Part shown: positions 33,569 to 44,955 of the stretch, piece by piece
Position numbering within the stretch: the first letter of the stretch is position 1
Layout: each line of letters opens with the position of its first letter
From: Diatrype stigma
Lineage: Eukaryota > Ascomycota > Sordariomycetes > Xylariales > Diatrypaceae
Reading direction: 5' to 3'
Assembly (NCBI GenBank): GCA_022225965.2
Contig: JAKJXP020000102.1
Location: 62,001-126,000, forward strand
DNA: 64,000 nucleotides
Program-made: the position numbers and the translations under genes
Notes under the pieces: generated by a model
What the model was told of the DNA's origin: nothing
What the model saw: only the letters and a program-made list of their open reading frames with translations
Databases searched by the model: none

Positions 33569-36500
33569 TCAAGACCAGCTCAAGAACCACTCCGTCCTCC
33601 ACGCGCCGATCCTCGTGACCGAGTCCAGACCCCTAACCTTCAGCAGACGCTTCGACCCGTCGAAGTCCCAATGGCCCGGCTTGAGCGCGATGCCGTTGAA
33701 CGTGACCTTCGCGATACTGCTCTTCTTGACGCCCATTACGGTCACATTGCCCAGTGCATTCGTGTCGATGAAATTTCCCTTCGGGACTGCTTTGAGCGAA
33801 CCCCGTGCCGCGGTGAACTAAATATGACAGCCCGTCAGTTAGCCTCTGCACCATGCTCTCCAGTATGTCTCGCAGACCATCATCATCTCATGTGAAGTAG
33901 GTAAGGCAAAGAAAGGACTTACATCAACCCAAGTCGTAGCGTTCGGCGCCAAGCTCTCGCCATCATCGAGGTAGAGCCCGCCCTCGGCCGCGCCCCTCCC
34001 ATCGAGCGCCACCAGCACGCTCCAGGGGCTGGCGCGGACGTCCGCCGTCGTCAGCGCGGGCTCCTGCATCGGGAGGGCGTGCCCGCCCCGCACGTACACG
34101 GGGATGTGGCCCAGCGGCGCGTCGATCGTGACGTTCTGCCCGGCGACGACGTCGCTCGAGATCGCCGTCTGGTTGTACCAGTCGTACCAGACTGTACCGC
34201 CGGCGCCGGGACCCGCGCCGGGGAAGACGCCGTCGACGGTCGTGGCGCCCTGCACCAGGCAGGGGGTGACGAGCAGGGCGGGGCCGAGGAGGAACTGGCG
34301 GTCGGCGGCGGCGAGCCAGGGCTCGTCGGGGAACTCCCAGGCGAGGGCGCGCATGGTGGCGGCGCCGTCGGCGTGGCTCCGGTAGAAGGTCGTGTACAGG
34401 TAGGGGAGCAGGGCGTAGCGGGCGCGCATGGCGGCGCGGGAGGCCTCGGCGACAGCGGCCCAGCGGTACGGCTCCTGGGGCCGGCCCTCCAGCACGTTGT
34501 GGTTGCGGTAGAAGGGGAAGAAGGCCGAGAGCTGCATCCAGCGCGAGCACAGCTCCAGGTCCGCGTTGCCCGAGAACCCGCACGTGTCCACCCCGAACAT
34601 CGGGATCCCGAACAGCGAGTACGCGAGCGCCTGCGGGATCGAGAAGTACATGTAGGCCCAGAGCGAGTAGTTGTCTCCCCTGTGTCGGGTCAAACAGAAA
34701 TAAAGAAGAATCACTCGTCAGTAAAATGGTGATCTCTCTTGATTTGGGGGGTTCGCTTTCAGCAAGGGAAAGAATTGAACTTTCTACTTACCCCCAATGG
34801 CCGGCCCATTTGCCGGAACCTGCAAATTGGGATCGCCCAATGATGAACGGTCGTTTCGTCGGGAACAGATCTAGTAACGCATGATATGTGGCGTTGAGGA
34901 TCTGGTGTCCAAAGAGGTTATGCACATCGTATTCAAGTATCCCGCCGTGATGGGTTGCATTGGGACTGACGGCCTTGACGGCCAGATCGCCATGCCAATT
35001 ATTGATCACGTAAGGGGGATAGTTGACATTCCGCACCCCGGGAGTCGGCGTCGTGCGAAGATAGGAGGTCGTCGTCGAGGAAATGCTTGTCGCTGTTGCT
35101 GAGATGGCGGATGACTGTGAGCTGGCGGAGGCAGAAATTGCAGCTGCCTCGGTCGCATTTGTCAAGTTGAAGCCCTCTGGATAGGTGTAATCTACGTTCC
35201 CTGGCTCTCCCGGCAAGGAGAATGGAGGATGGACCGGGTTATATGACAAGTTATTGCTGCCGCAGCTGCCGACGCAGAAGGATGAGACTTCTGACATGTC
35301 AATCCAGATACCATCGAACTTGATCTTACTGTGGTATTCGGCAATCTCATCTGACCACCAGCGGTTGGCACCAGTTCCGTTGAATAAAGCTCCGATCCAA
35401 TCGGGGAATACTAAATGGTGCTCATTAATTAGCCCGGGGACTCAGGGATGCCTAGCATAGGACTCACCGGTGAAACCTGGCCACACTTCGCCGATGTAGA
35501 GTGAACTGTCAGGGTTCAGGATGAAGGCATCTTCCGCAACTCCCCTGTCGAATGGAGGATAGGCATCGCTCTCGTTCTCTGGGTTGGGTGCATATATCGC
35601 CGAATCAATGATTGGCACGTAGTGCTGCTTGTTCTCATGTAGACGAGCAAGGAAATCAGCGCCTTCGCTGTAGCTGTAGCGAACCGGGTCATTTTCAAAG
35701 TCACGATACCCTTTCATGTAATCGATGTCGCCTGCCGTGCTGTCAGCCATTGTATAGATTTGGAATAGGCTCAATACCTCTGCACTCGTAACTCACTCCA
35801 GATCGTCTCCAGGGGTATATCGAACTCCTGGAAATTGTCTAGGACATCTTGGAGATCCGACCAGCTATCGTAGCCCCACCGACACTGGTGGAATCCGAAG
35901 GTCCAGTACTGCTGCATTGTTGGTAGTCCAACGGTGCTCTTCTGGTAAGCCTTTGTGACCGCATCTTGTGTCGGTCCCTCGTAGAAATAGAGATCAATGC
36001 CGCCGCCCAGGGCTCTCCATGTGATATTGGACTCTTGAAGTAGAACTTCTTGGGGATGGGCATTCCTCTGAAAGACGCCATGAGAGAATGACTTATACTG
36101 GGCAGACTTGTTCACAGTATTTGCTGAGTATACCAAGTCTCCCGCTCTCTCGTTCACTTCAAAGTAGCGCGTATCCAAATAGAAGGGGTGGTTGCCATAT
36201 ATGTTGGCATCTATGACATCACCGACATCGGCTGCGAAGAATGTACCTGGTTTGGTCAGACGTTTGTTCACCATATGGGATAGGTATGGCACGTACGGGT
36301 GAAGTTGTTTCCGAGCCGAAAGCCGTGGATAACCTCGCCTAGTCCATACAAATTATAGTTCTCAGGCAAGGAGGAGCCGAACTCGATGAACTGATCTTCA
36401 TACACGATCTGGCTGCCCTCAGTAGTAAATAAGACATCTCCGGTAGACTTCCTCGTGACTTTGAACGAGAAGGTCGGGTCATTGCCCCAAGAAAATTCGA

Positions 36501-37194
36501 TGTCGCTCGAAGAAGCAAAGTTTCCGGAGTCGGAGTCGGATTCAACAGAAGGCTTCGGAATCAACTCGTCGGGAAGGACGAACCAAGTGTGGTTCTCCTG
36601 TCCGATGTATTTAGGCAATATCTCGACGTGCAGCCGACCCACCGCCTGATACTCGACCACGAGGCTCAAAGCGTCGATATCAGTGCCATACACGTTGCAG
36701 GGTGCACCAGCCAAGACAAGATCAGCCGTTAGGCCATGGGCCGTCTCGGTAACGTCGACCGCCTTGTATCCGGGACAGACAGCCTGCGGGTTGACAGCCT
36801 GGGGATCCGCGATGTTTGGGAGGACGGACTGGCCGACATTGGGATCGGCCGCTGCCACGAAGAAGGCAGAGCTACTACCCGGGGCCTTCGGCTGCTGTCC
36901 TAGGATGAGTGCCGAAAAGCCCAGGAGAGATCCCAGCAAGAGCAAGACTGCTCGTGGCAGCTTGTCGCGTCCCAAATGTCCGGCGTGCCAGTGCCAGGTC
37001 ACGACGGCGGAGAGCACCAAACTAGCCAGAAAGACCGCGAGCGAAGCGGAGCTCAATTGATCGAACCACATCACGAACGCAGAGATGACTTCCTTCACTA
37101 TATGGGCTAAACCACTTGATGAGCTCAGCATTCGGAGGCGCGCATCGTCTTGCCCCTGCTCTTCTGACATGACGAAGCGGTGGACGTCGTCCAT
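33569..37194 (-). CDS. GH31 alpha-glucosidase with unusual hydrophobic N-terminus
   Basis: Six exons on the minus strand, 37194-36297, 36246-35797, 35731-35468, 35410-34792, 34679-33923 and 33817-33569, encode 1078 residues. All five joins restore family sequence, for example NNFTR-TFFAADVGD, ETIW-SDIDYMKGY and GHWG-GDNYSLW. The nucleophile is Asp575 in GIWIDMSE and the acid/base is Asp746 in HWGGDN. FGIPMFGVDTCGF and the beta-sandwich C-terminus are present. Enzymes of this group release glucose from maltose, maltooligosaccharides and starch, usually outside the cell. The N-terminus is odd: about 50 residues precede two hydrophobic segments (about 50-70 and 82-100) instead of a simple signal peptide. 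The second, LPRAVLLLLGSLLGFSALILG, looks like a normal secretion signal. A Ser/Ala/Thr-rich insert of about 45 residues follows the nucleophile region. Confidence 0.92.
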
Positions 37195-38254
37195 CTTTCA
37201 AAGCTGCTTCAATAGCGTGCACATAGATCGGGTGTGGATGTATAGGAAGGAAGGGAGCAATCTTGAACTTTATTCATACGGAAGCTCGAGGTCCCTAGCA
37301 ACAAGGACCAAGGCAAGAGATTAAACAGGGAAACTACCTACGTCGAAGTGATGCAGTGCGGAACATTCAGGGTCGGAGCTTTTGGTTGTCAACGTGCACA
37401 TGCAGGCCCCGAAGGAAGGCTCATCCAATTGGGTGCCACATCTTGGCGTTGGCGACGATCTTGACCGGGACTTACCCCGAATACAGTGGATCTGCGGAAT
37501 GCGGGATGCGGGGAAAGGAGCGGGGGCATCTTAAGCAGGTAACTTGAACAGTCAAGTCGCGGCGGGGTGGAGAACGGGCGCTTCGGGATAGGGGGGCGGC
37601 TCTTGCAGAGGGGTGTCTCTCCTACTCCTGTTCTTGCTACCTAGGTACTATATATCTACAACCCTGGCGCCTGTGTGCGGGGACGCCGTTGTATCGCCGA
37701 AGCGGAGATTTCGCTGGATCCCACATGGATGGCGATTATACGTACGATACTCACTGTGATATGACGTCAATTGTTGTGGTTAGCTGTAGTGCAACTTGAA
37801 GCAGTCAGTCTCGTCTTGATGACTACCTAGGTAGGTACGCCGAAACATCACGATAATTAAGATAATATGCTAGCATTGCTTTAGACTGGGTAGAAGATAA
37901 TTGAGCCTGCAATTTTTACCCGAATCCGATCCCTCTTTTCACGCCCCCTGACTATTGGAGATTAATTGCTTCCCAACCACTCCGTTGCAACTTAACTCTG
38001 CATCTTACATCCCATCCAAAAGTGCCTCCGTTGCCTTCCACCTTCTTCATGAGCTCAGGTTGCCGGACGCTATCTGAAAGTGGTGACTGCGCCAACCCTA
38101 TCTAGCCTGAATCTCACTGTCAAAACTCTCATTCCTTCGCTGTTATTTCAGTGGATCTGGCTGACCTAGAAATCAGGACATCAAAATGATCCCGATGAGA
38201 TTTTCCAAGACCGGCTTCCTGCGGTTTTGCTTTGAGAGAAGGGACCAGACTTGT
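37195..38254. other. Intergenic region with two TACCTAGGTA palindromes
   Basis: Promoter side of the alpha-glucosidase gene. Palindromes lie at 37638-37647 and 37824-37833. No gene is supported. Confidence 0.55.
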
Positions 38255-38515
38255 TCATCCTTGATGGGACGTTCTGTAGGGATTTCTTCTCTCTCCGACT
38301 CGCCCCCACGCCGAGCCGGAAGATTGGTTTGTGAACGCAAGGAAGTCATTATGACCTTTGTCTCCGTCCCGTTGCTTAGTATCCGTGAGCGGTATGTCGG
38401 GGTTTCGAGGGGGCGCCTGGCCTAGGGGAACGGCCGCTCTGCGGCTGCTTCCTGAGCTCGGTTGTTGAGCTGGCCTCGGCTGGGGCGATCCAGATTCTGA
38501 CCCTCCGAAGCACAT
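38255..38515 (-). CDS. Very small Cys-start hypothetical protein (MCFGG...)
   Basis: A single exon of 86 residues, starting at the ATG at 38515. The frame stays open upstream to 38698, but MCFGGSESGSPQPRP looks like the start of a class of tiny fungal proteins that begin Met-Cys-Phe/Tyr-Gly. The rest is hydrophilic and disordered: Pro/Gln/Ser-rich to residue 40, then charged (TDTKQRDGDKGHND), ending basic. The second-position Cys could be acylated, but that is inference. Alternatively this is part of a longer or spliced gene, or not a gene. Confidence 0.4.
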   Translation of the reverse strand: MCFGGSESGSPQPRPAQQPSSGSSRRAAVPLGQAPPRNPDIPLTDTKQRDGDKGHNDFLAFTNQSSGSAWGRVGERRNPYRTSHQG

Positions 38516-39755
38516 TGTGCGTCGAGAGATGTAGTCTTCGAGATAAGTGAGAAGTGGCAGTGGGGAGAGTTCTGAAAGTCTTTGGCTGTTAGGCTGGGTG
38601 GTGGCTGTTGATGCGATGCGACTGTAGACCCTGGGGACGAAAGGTGGGAATACGTGCAGTTCAGTCTCGGCGACAGCTCGTATTTGTAATGACACCAAAT
38701 GATGGTGTCACCATATAGTTATGACTCCTTTCTATGTAGCTATATGGCTGTTGGAATTCTGTACAATGGAATAGTTCTATCTAACAAAGAAGGGGGGATG
38801 CTGCTTTCAGACTTGGTAAGCGACCCCACGACAAACAGCACATGCTCTTTTGACCCAAGGTTACATTTGGGGGGTGGAACGATGCAATTGTGGCATACAC
38901 ATGCATGCCATCCTCGACTGGCTGCCCATGGACCTGGAATGCTATGAGTAGCTGATATGCGACAACCTCTGTGCTGCTGTGACATATGAAGGCCTTCAGT
39001 GGTGACCGACTACCTATTGATCATCAAATGGGGAAGACAGGATTTCGAAACGGGTTTCGAAATCGAAATCGAAACCGATACCAATCAAGGCTACTTCTTA
39101 GGTTACACAGTCTTTCTGGAAAGTGAACAGCTGAAAAAGCTGCCTTGTGTTCCTGGGGCTATTGCTAATGTATGCGATACGGCCACAAAGGATCGTTTCT
39201 CACCTTCTGGTCCTCTGCTGCCTCCATAGCTTCGCAAGGTTACTCTTTCCATTGGTACGATATAACTACGACATATCGAAATATTTCAGAGAACCAGAGA
39301 ATGCTGTAGGGCAGTTCAGGGTACATTATTAACAATGGATAGTTACATTTACACATAGCTACCTGATATCTACATATCTTATACCCACTTAATCTAGCTA
39401 TGCAACTGAGCGTTTCCATTCGCCATTGCCGACTTTGCCCCACCAGAGCTTCCCCGGAGCTAAGTACCTACAGGCTACAGTACTTCGTACACTTGCTACA
39501 TACAACACAGTACTGAAGTACCTACTTAGTAACTAAACTTCACCTTTGGATTTCGATCGTCGATCCAACAAAGACATCAACATCACCACCACCATCGCCG
39601 TCTTCACACAATATCACAATCATACATATCTGGATTGACGGACTTCCAGAACTAGAAACCTTCTATACACCATATCCACCCATACAACTAGAGCAAAACA
39701 CCACATCGATCTCCCATAGCCCACACAACCACAACCACAACCACAGCCCTACGAG
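38516..39755. other. Divergent intergenic region
   Basis: This spacer contains the promoter and leader of YTH1. The last 200 bases are C/A-rich with CATC/CACAAC repeats, an unstructured leader. Short direct repeats (TTTCGAAATCGAAATCGAAA type) sit near 39053-39076. No gene is supported. Confidence 0.55.
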
Positions 39756-40589
39756 ATGGCAACCGCGACCGCGACCGCGACGACGAGCGGCTCGGCCACG
39801 GCGCCCACCCCCCGCGAGCTCGCGCAGCAGATCCTCACGCACAAGGCGCCGAGCTACAGCTTCGCGTTCTCGCCGTTCCTGCGGGCGACGTACGGGCACG
39901 GGCTGCCGCCGAACCGGCCGATCTGCAAGGCGTTCGTGGCGGGCCACTGCCCGCTGGGGGCGGAGTGCGCGGACCGGCACGTGGGGGCGTCGACGGCGGC
40001 GGCGCACAGCGGCAACGCGTCGTACAACTCGCTCGTGTGCAAGCACTGGCTGCGCGCGCTCTGCAAGAAGGGCGAGGGCTGCGAGTTCCTGCACGAGTAC
40101 AACCTGCGCAAGATGCCCGAGTGCAACTTCTTCGTGCGCAACGGCTACTGCTCCAACGGCGACGAGTGCCTGTACCTGCACATCGACCCCCAGAGCAAGC
40201 TGCCCCCCTGCCCCCACTACGACCGCGGCTTCTGCCCCCTCGGCCCCGCCTGCAGCAAGAAGCACGTCCGCCGCCGCCTGTGCCCCTGCTACCTCGCCGG
40301 CTTCTGCCCCGATGGCCGTGCTTGCAAGGAGGGCGCCCACCCGCGCTGGGACAAGAACCTCGAGAAGCCCATCCCGAAGAGCGAGGTCGTGCACGAGGAG
40401 TTCGGGCGCCGCGAGGATGGCGGCTACTTTGGCGGCGGCGGCGGCGGCGACGACGATCAGAGAGACTTCGGGGGACGCGGTGATCGCGATCAGAAGGGTG
40501 GGAGAGGAGATCGGTTTGGTGGCGGCAGAGGAGGGCGATGGCGAGGAAGGGGGGACCGCAAGTTCAGAGGCGGAAGGGGACACCATTGA
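39756..40589 (+). CDS. YTH1: mRNA 3'-end processing protein Yth1 (CPSF30), five CCCH zinc fingers
   Basis: A single exon of 277 residues. Five CCCH fingers lie in a row: [77 protein letters not shown] and [20 protein letters not shown]. This is the arrangement of Yth1/CPSF30, the subunit of the cleavage and polyadenylation factor that binds AAUAAA-like signals and neighbouring factors in the nucleus. The N-terminus is Ala/Thr-rich. The C-terminal 60 residues form an Asp/Arg/Gly-rich RGG tail (FGGGRGG-type repeats) that budding-yeast Yth1 lacks as I remember it, though it is common in moulds. Strong GC bias in the coding sequence contrasts with AT-richer flanks. Confidence 0.95.
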   Translation: MATATATATTSGSATAPTPRELAQQILTHKAPSYSFAFSPFLRATYGHGLPPNRPICKAFVAGHCPLGAECADRHVGASTAAAHSGNASYNSLVCKHWLRALCKKGEGCEFLHEYNLRKMPECNFFVRNGYCSNGDECLYLHIDPQSKLPPCPHYDRGFCPLGPACSKKHVRRRLCPCYLAGFCPDGRACKEGAHPRWDKNLEKPIPKSEVVHEEFGRREDGGYFGGGGGGDDDQRDFGGRGDRDQKGGRGDRFGGGRGGRWRGRGDRKFRGGRGHH

Positions 40590-41839
40590 GGAGGGACTCG
40601 CTGTTGGGAAATCGAACGAGAAAACAGGAAGGCTAGCTGAGCGAGAGTGGGAGGGACTTGCCGAAACCTATTCTGGCCGCTCAGCTGTCGTAGGTCGGTC
40701 CCTGATCATGACATACAAACCAGCTTACTCGGAACGGAACCTTAACCAATCGAAAGCAGATTGCTTAACCAACGACACTCACACTGCAGCATTCCCGAGC
40801 ATCGTTCTTCGAGAGCTTCTATACAAAGTTGCATCATAAGTGAGCGGCTAGATTATGGGCGGACAAAAAAGCAAGCCCTAGAAGCAGGGACGACTTCAAC
40901 GATTATAGCATGTCGCCCGACTCACTGAGCTATACATCGGAATCGCTGTTTGGAGGGACAACACTACAGACGTGACTTGGGCCCACGACTTAATTAGAGC
41001 TGACCTCTAAATTAATCTACGGATGGTGTTTGGCGTTGCAGTGCTACTTCGGTTGTGTCTGTACATAGAAAGAAGCGTGATGGACTGTGGCAAGCAGACA
41101 TCGCAACATGAGGACCAAGTTATCGGTCATCAACTGTTGCCAACTATGATAAATATCAGATTACGAAGACATCAACACTTATGGGAAAAGAACTTTGACT
41201 TGATTTGAACTATGAATAACACCCCTACCCATAAAACCGTAACTGCAGGCACTTGGGTTGTAGGTGAAAGCGCTGTAGTTTTGGAATCGTCTATCTGAGC
41301 CGGCTAGGTCCTATCTGTATAGCATTCTGCCTTGCAGCTCTCCGTTATCCAGCTAGCGTATATGGGGGAGGGGGGGTAGAGTACCTGTCTGGCAACAATA
41401 CAGGTAGGTAACATTTGAAAATATGAGCACTTAGCATAGGACTTTGGGCTACATGGCTACCTAGTATTGACAAAGTTCTCAAGTGAAGTAGGTAGTATGT
41501 ATATTCTATCCCAACTGCGTGTAAGTATGTATGTAAGTCATATGGCGGGTAACTAGGCAAGTTGTTTGATCATAAAAAAGCGTTCCGTTATTCATCATGA
41601 AGCCCATTCTCGTAACAAAAGAAACAGCAAAGACGTCTCGTCATGTCATCTCATAAATAAAAAAAACACCCGTCCCTACCGGTCCCTCCGTCCGTCCATC
41701 CGTCCCAGTCCGCTCCGTTCCTCCATTCCGTTCCGCCCCCCTTCCCTCGAGATGAGTGTATTGTTTATTTTTCACTTGTGCTTTTCAATTTTTTTCGTCT
41801 CAAGTCTCATTTTTTCTTTTTCTCACCCCCATCTCCATT
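40590..41839. other. Intergenic region between convergent genes
   Basis: The frame open over the end of YTH1 into 40839 is a shadow of the GC-rich coding sequence. Beyond it the DNA is AT-rich; 41640-41830 is strongly pyrimidine-rich with T runs. No gene is supported. Confidence 0.55.
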
Positions 41840-43895
41840 TCAATCTTTCCAAACGTTCGCCCCGTGGTCGTCCTCCCGCCCCACGGAGATGAACTCGCTC
41901 CCCTCCTTCATCATCTCGTGCTCCCCGCCGCTCTCGCTCCCGCCGTCGTGGCCAGCCGAGGATGAGGACCCGGCATCGCTGGCACCGCTGCCGACGCTGC
42001 CATCGCCTTCGCCACCGCTGCCGCTGGCGCTCCCTCTGCTCCCCGCACTCGCTCCGCTGCCTCCACTTCCTGCTCCTGCCGCTCTCTCCTTCCTCACGCC
42101 GAAGCCCCTGGCCCCGATATTCTTCTTACCACCACCACTCCGCACCCCGCCGTTCCAGGCGCTCAGATCCCCCTCCACGGGCCGGATGCCCATCATCCAG
42201 GCCACGAGCCCCCGGGGCACCCAGCGGCCCACGAAGCCGTACAGGCCGGCGCCCAGGCCGACGCGGACGACGGCGCCGCCCTCGGACCCGTCCAGCACGT
42301 CGAAGACGGCGTTGTGCAGGTCGCGGAGCGAGCTTCCGCGCAGGCCGCGGACGCGGCCCGCCGAGATGGCCGACCCGCTCTGCGCCGCGTAGTTGCGCGC
42401 GTACGCGTGGCGCGCCGCCTCGGGCCACTGCAGCGGGTGCGATGCCATGGGCGGCAGGTGGCCGCCCGCGCCGGTCGTTGTGGTGCTGCCGAGGCCGGTG
42501 ATCATGGGCCGCGGGCCGCCGCCGTGGGCGGAGGAGGGGTGCGAGGCCGAAGAGGAGGAGGTGAAGGGCCCGAAGTCGAACGTGCCCAGCTGGATGTGCG
42601 TCACGGGGATGGCGAGGGGCCGGAGCTCGGCCGTCAGCACCTCGGTGAAGGCCGAGAGCGCCGAGCAGATGGTGGCTTCGGGGGCGTGGAAGGGTGGGTT
42701 GATGGAGGAGATGATGGATGGGGTGAAGACGAGGACTTTGGGGGTTGTCGACGCGGCCGCGTCTTCTTCCTCGTTGGTGCTGCTGTTGTGATGATGTGTT
42801 GACTGGTGGTGGGATTTTTGTGATGGTGTCGTTAGCCGCGATGTCAGGAGCGGTAGGAAGGACTGGATCGTCAGGATAGGATGCAGCAGGTGCGTGTTGA
42901 ACAGGTCGGCGAAGCTCGACGGCGGGATCGTGGCGATTGGTGAGGACTGGTAGCTCAGCGATGGGATCAGCAGCACCGACTTCAAGGTCAGGTAGTTAGG
43001 CTTGGCACGTGGCACGGCGGCGTGCGGCGTCTGTAGGAAGGCGGCAAAGCGTTCGATGCTTGCACCTGCGCTTGTTGGCTGCGTGGGCACGAGTAAGTTA
43101 GTTTGCTGACCGAGAAGAAGCAATAATGGTACCCGGAGGGTTTCAAACTAGGGTAGGCTAAGAACACCACGTGAGGATGCAAGCTTACGTCGGTGATATC
43201 GATTCCCAGTGGCTTGATGTCGGGCCTCGACATGTTCTGGACCATCATATCGTCCTCGATGGAGCTGCACACGATGAAGACGATGAAGCCCTTCCGCTCG
43301 AGGTCGAGGGCCAGGGCCCGGGTCAGCGGCAGGGAGGGCGAGCCGGCCACGACCACGACCTCGAGGCGGCCGCCGTTGCGGGCGCGGCGGGCGCGGCGGG
43401 CCTTGCGGCGCAGCTTGCTGCTCCGGACCGCCCGGTACGTGACGTACGAGACGGCCAGCACGACGGCCCCGCTCAGGATCTTGTGCCGTACTATCCAGTT
43501 TTGTGTCCGCTCCAGCGCCGAGAGGGACACCACCTCGACGGGCGGAGGAGGCGGCGTATTCCGCAGCATCTTCTCCCGCAGGTCGTCCGGCAGCCATGTC
43601 GCTGTCGCTAGGGCCTCGCGCACGTGCCCCGCTGCCTCGTCCACCGCTTTGTCGACATATTCGGCAACCTCGCCCGAGTAGTGTCGGAACTGCGTGTGGA
43701 TGGAGGATAACTGCAGGTGGTGGTCATCATCACAAGTTAGCTTGATTTATGCTTTCTCGGACGTCCAGCAAGTCTGGTGGTGGTAGGAGCACATCGCAGC
43801 TACACGATGTTTTGGCGAGGGGGGTTTGGCGAGGGGGATAGCAAGTAGACAGGAATACTGACCAGGTCTAGGAACTGTTGGTCGTCTGCCGACAT
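41840..43895 (-). CDS. DUF1776 (short-chain dehydrogenase-like) protein
   Basis: Three exons on the minus strand, 43895-43863, 43710-43189 and 43078-41840, encode 597 residues. The first exon is only 11 codons (MSADDQQFLDL) and its donor is gtcagt. A hydrophobic segment (KILSGAVVLAVSYVTYRAV, near residue 85-103) precedes a basic patch and a nucleotide-binding-like strand (RLEVVVVAGSPSLPLTRALALDLERKG), the Rossmann-like core of DUF1776. Then come IGIDITD-type and ASIERFAAFL, SVLLIPSLSYQSSPIATI, KVLVFTPSIISSINPPFHAPEA and TAELRPLAIPVTHIQLGTFDF. The C-terminal 120 residues are Gly/Ser-rich and disordered. A yeast relative has been reported at mitochondria. It is probably membrane-anchored, and catalysis is unproven. 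The family is restricted to fungi. Confidence 0.88.
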
Positions 43896-44955
43896 GGTGA
43901 GTGAGTGTCTGGCTGACTGGTAGAACGGCGTGATCAGGAAGTGTGCTTGTGCTTGTTACACATCTATGAAAACATCTATAACTTTGTTGCTTGCTGGTTA
44001 ACAGGACAGGAGGAGGGGGGCTTGGGGGGGTTGGTTAACGAGGTGTTTTGCCCGGAGGTAATCAAGAAGTTGGGTATCGATTAGCTGACTGATAACGATA
44101 ACTTACGATACCCAGGTATTTATGGCGAGCTGGCAGGGCTGGGGCTGGGGCGTCTGTATTGTACATACATACCTACATACCATACATAATCAGATGCCTA
44201 ATCTCCGCATTTGAGAGTAGCGGTGGCCCCGGCGTTAGGTGGGTGGGGGTCTCCCCTGGCACCACTGGAACCCCTGGCACTCCCGCTAGCCTGGAAATAA
44301 CTTCGGCTAGCTAACCCCGAGATTCCCGGGCTCAAACAAATACCTAGATACCTACCTATAGAGCTCACAGTTCTCAGTTCGCAGTTCTCAGTTCAAACGA
44401 CATGAACCGTCTTTTATGAGATCCAAGCTAAGCATATGGTTCTTCAGTATTTAACGAATACTTATGGTCATCGGGATATACTTTTCTACATCGAATTTCC
44501 TATAAATCTCTCACTGGACACACTTCGAGATGAGAAGCTGCACATGGTTGCAACAGGAACTTCGGGAGTGAATTGTACGAAGGGCGAGTGGGTGCCTTGG
44601 GTGCCCTGCTGTGGTACGATTGTGCCTGCCCCTTTCGACACGTATTCTCGCAACTATAATTCGTAGACTTTCAAGATTAGGTGCCAACCACTTTTGACAT
44701 CTTTATTTCTTGTTTCTTCGCAGGTATTCCACAGGGTTATACCTAGTGAAGCTAGCATAGGTAGTACCCTGAAAAGATATCGAGATGGCCATACTATGCA
44801 CATGTCAGCGTCATCTGGTGATGGAATACATGTACCTACTTACCTATAGGTTTGTATTTGTTGCCCTCCATTTATCCTGCTATCGCAGCATCGGCTCAAC
44901 CCCAGCATCGACAAGGCAAGAGGCTGCAGAATGACCAGCCAGCCAAGAAGCAAAG
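43896..44955. other. Intergenic region
   Basis: Promoter side of the DUF1776 gene and 3' side of the protease gene. Contains CTACATACC/TACCTA tracts near 44165-44185 and 44340-44360. No gene is supported. Confidence 0.55.

Noticed and set aside
40312..40839. 175-codon plus-strand frame overlapping the end of YTH1
   Set aside because: Another frame of GC-rich, repeat-like coding sequence; the CCCH frame explains the region.
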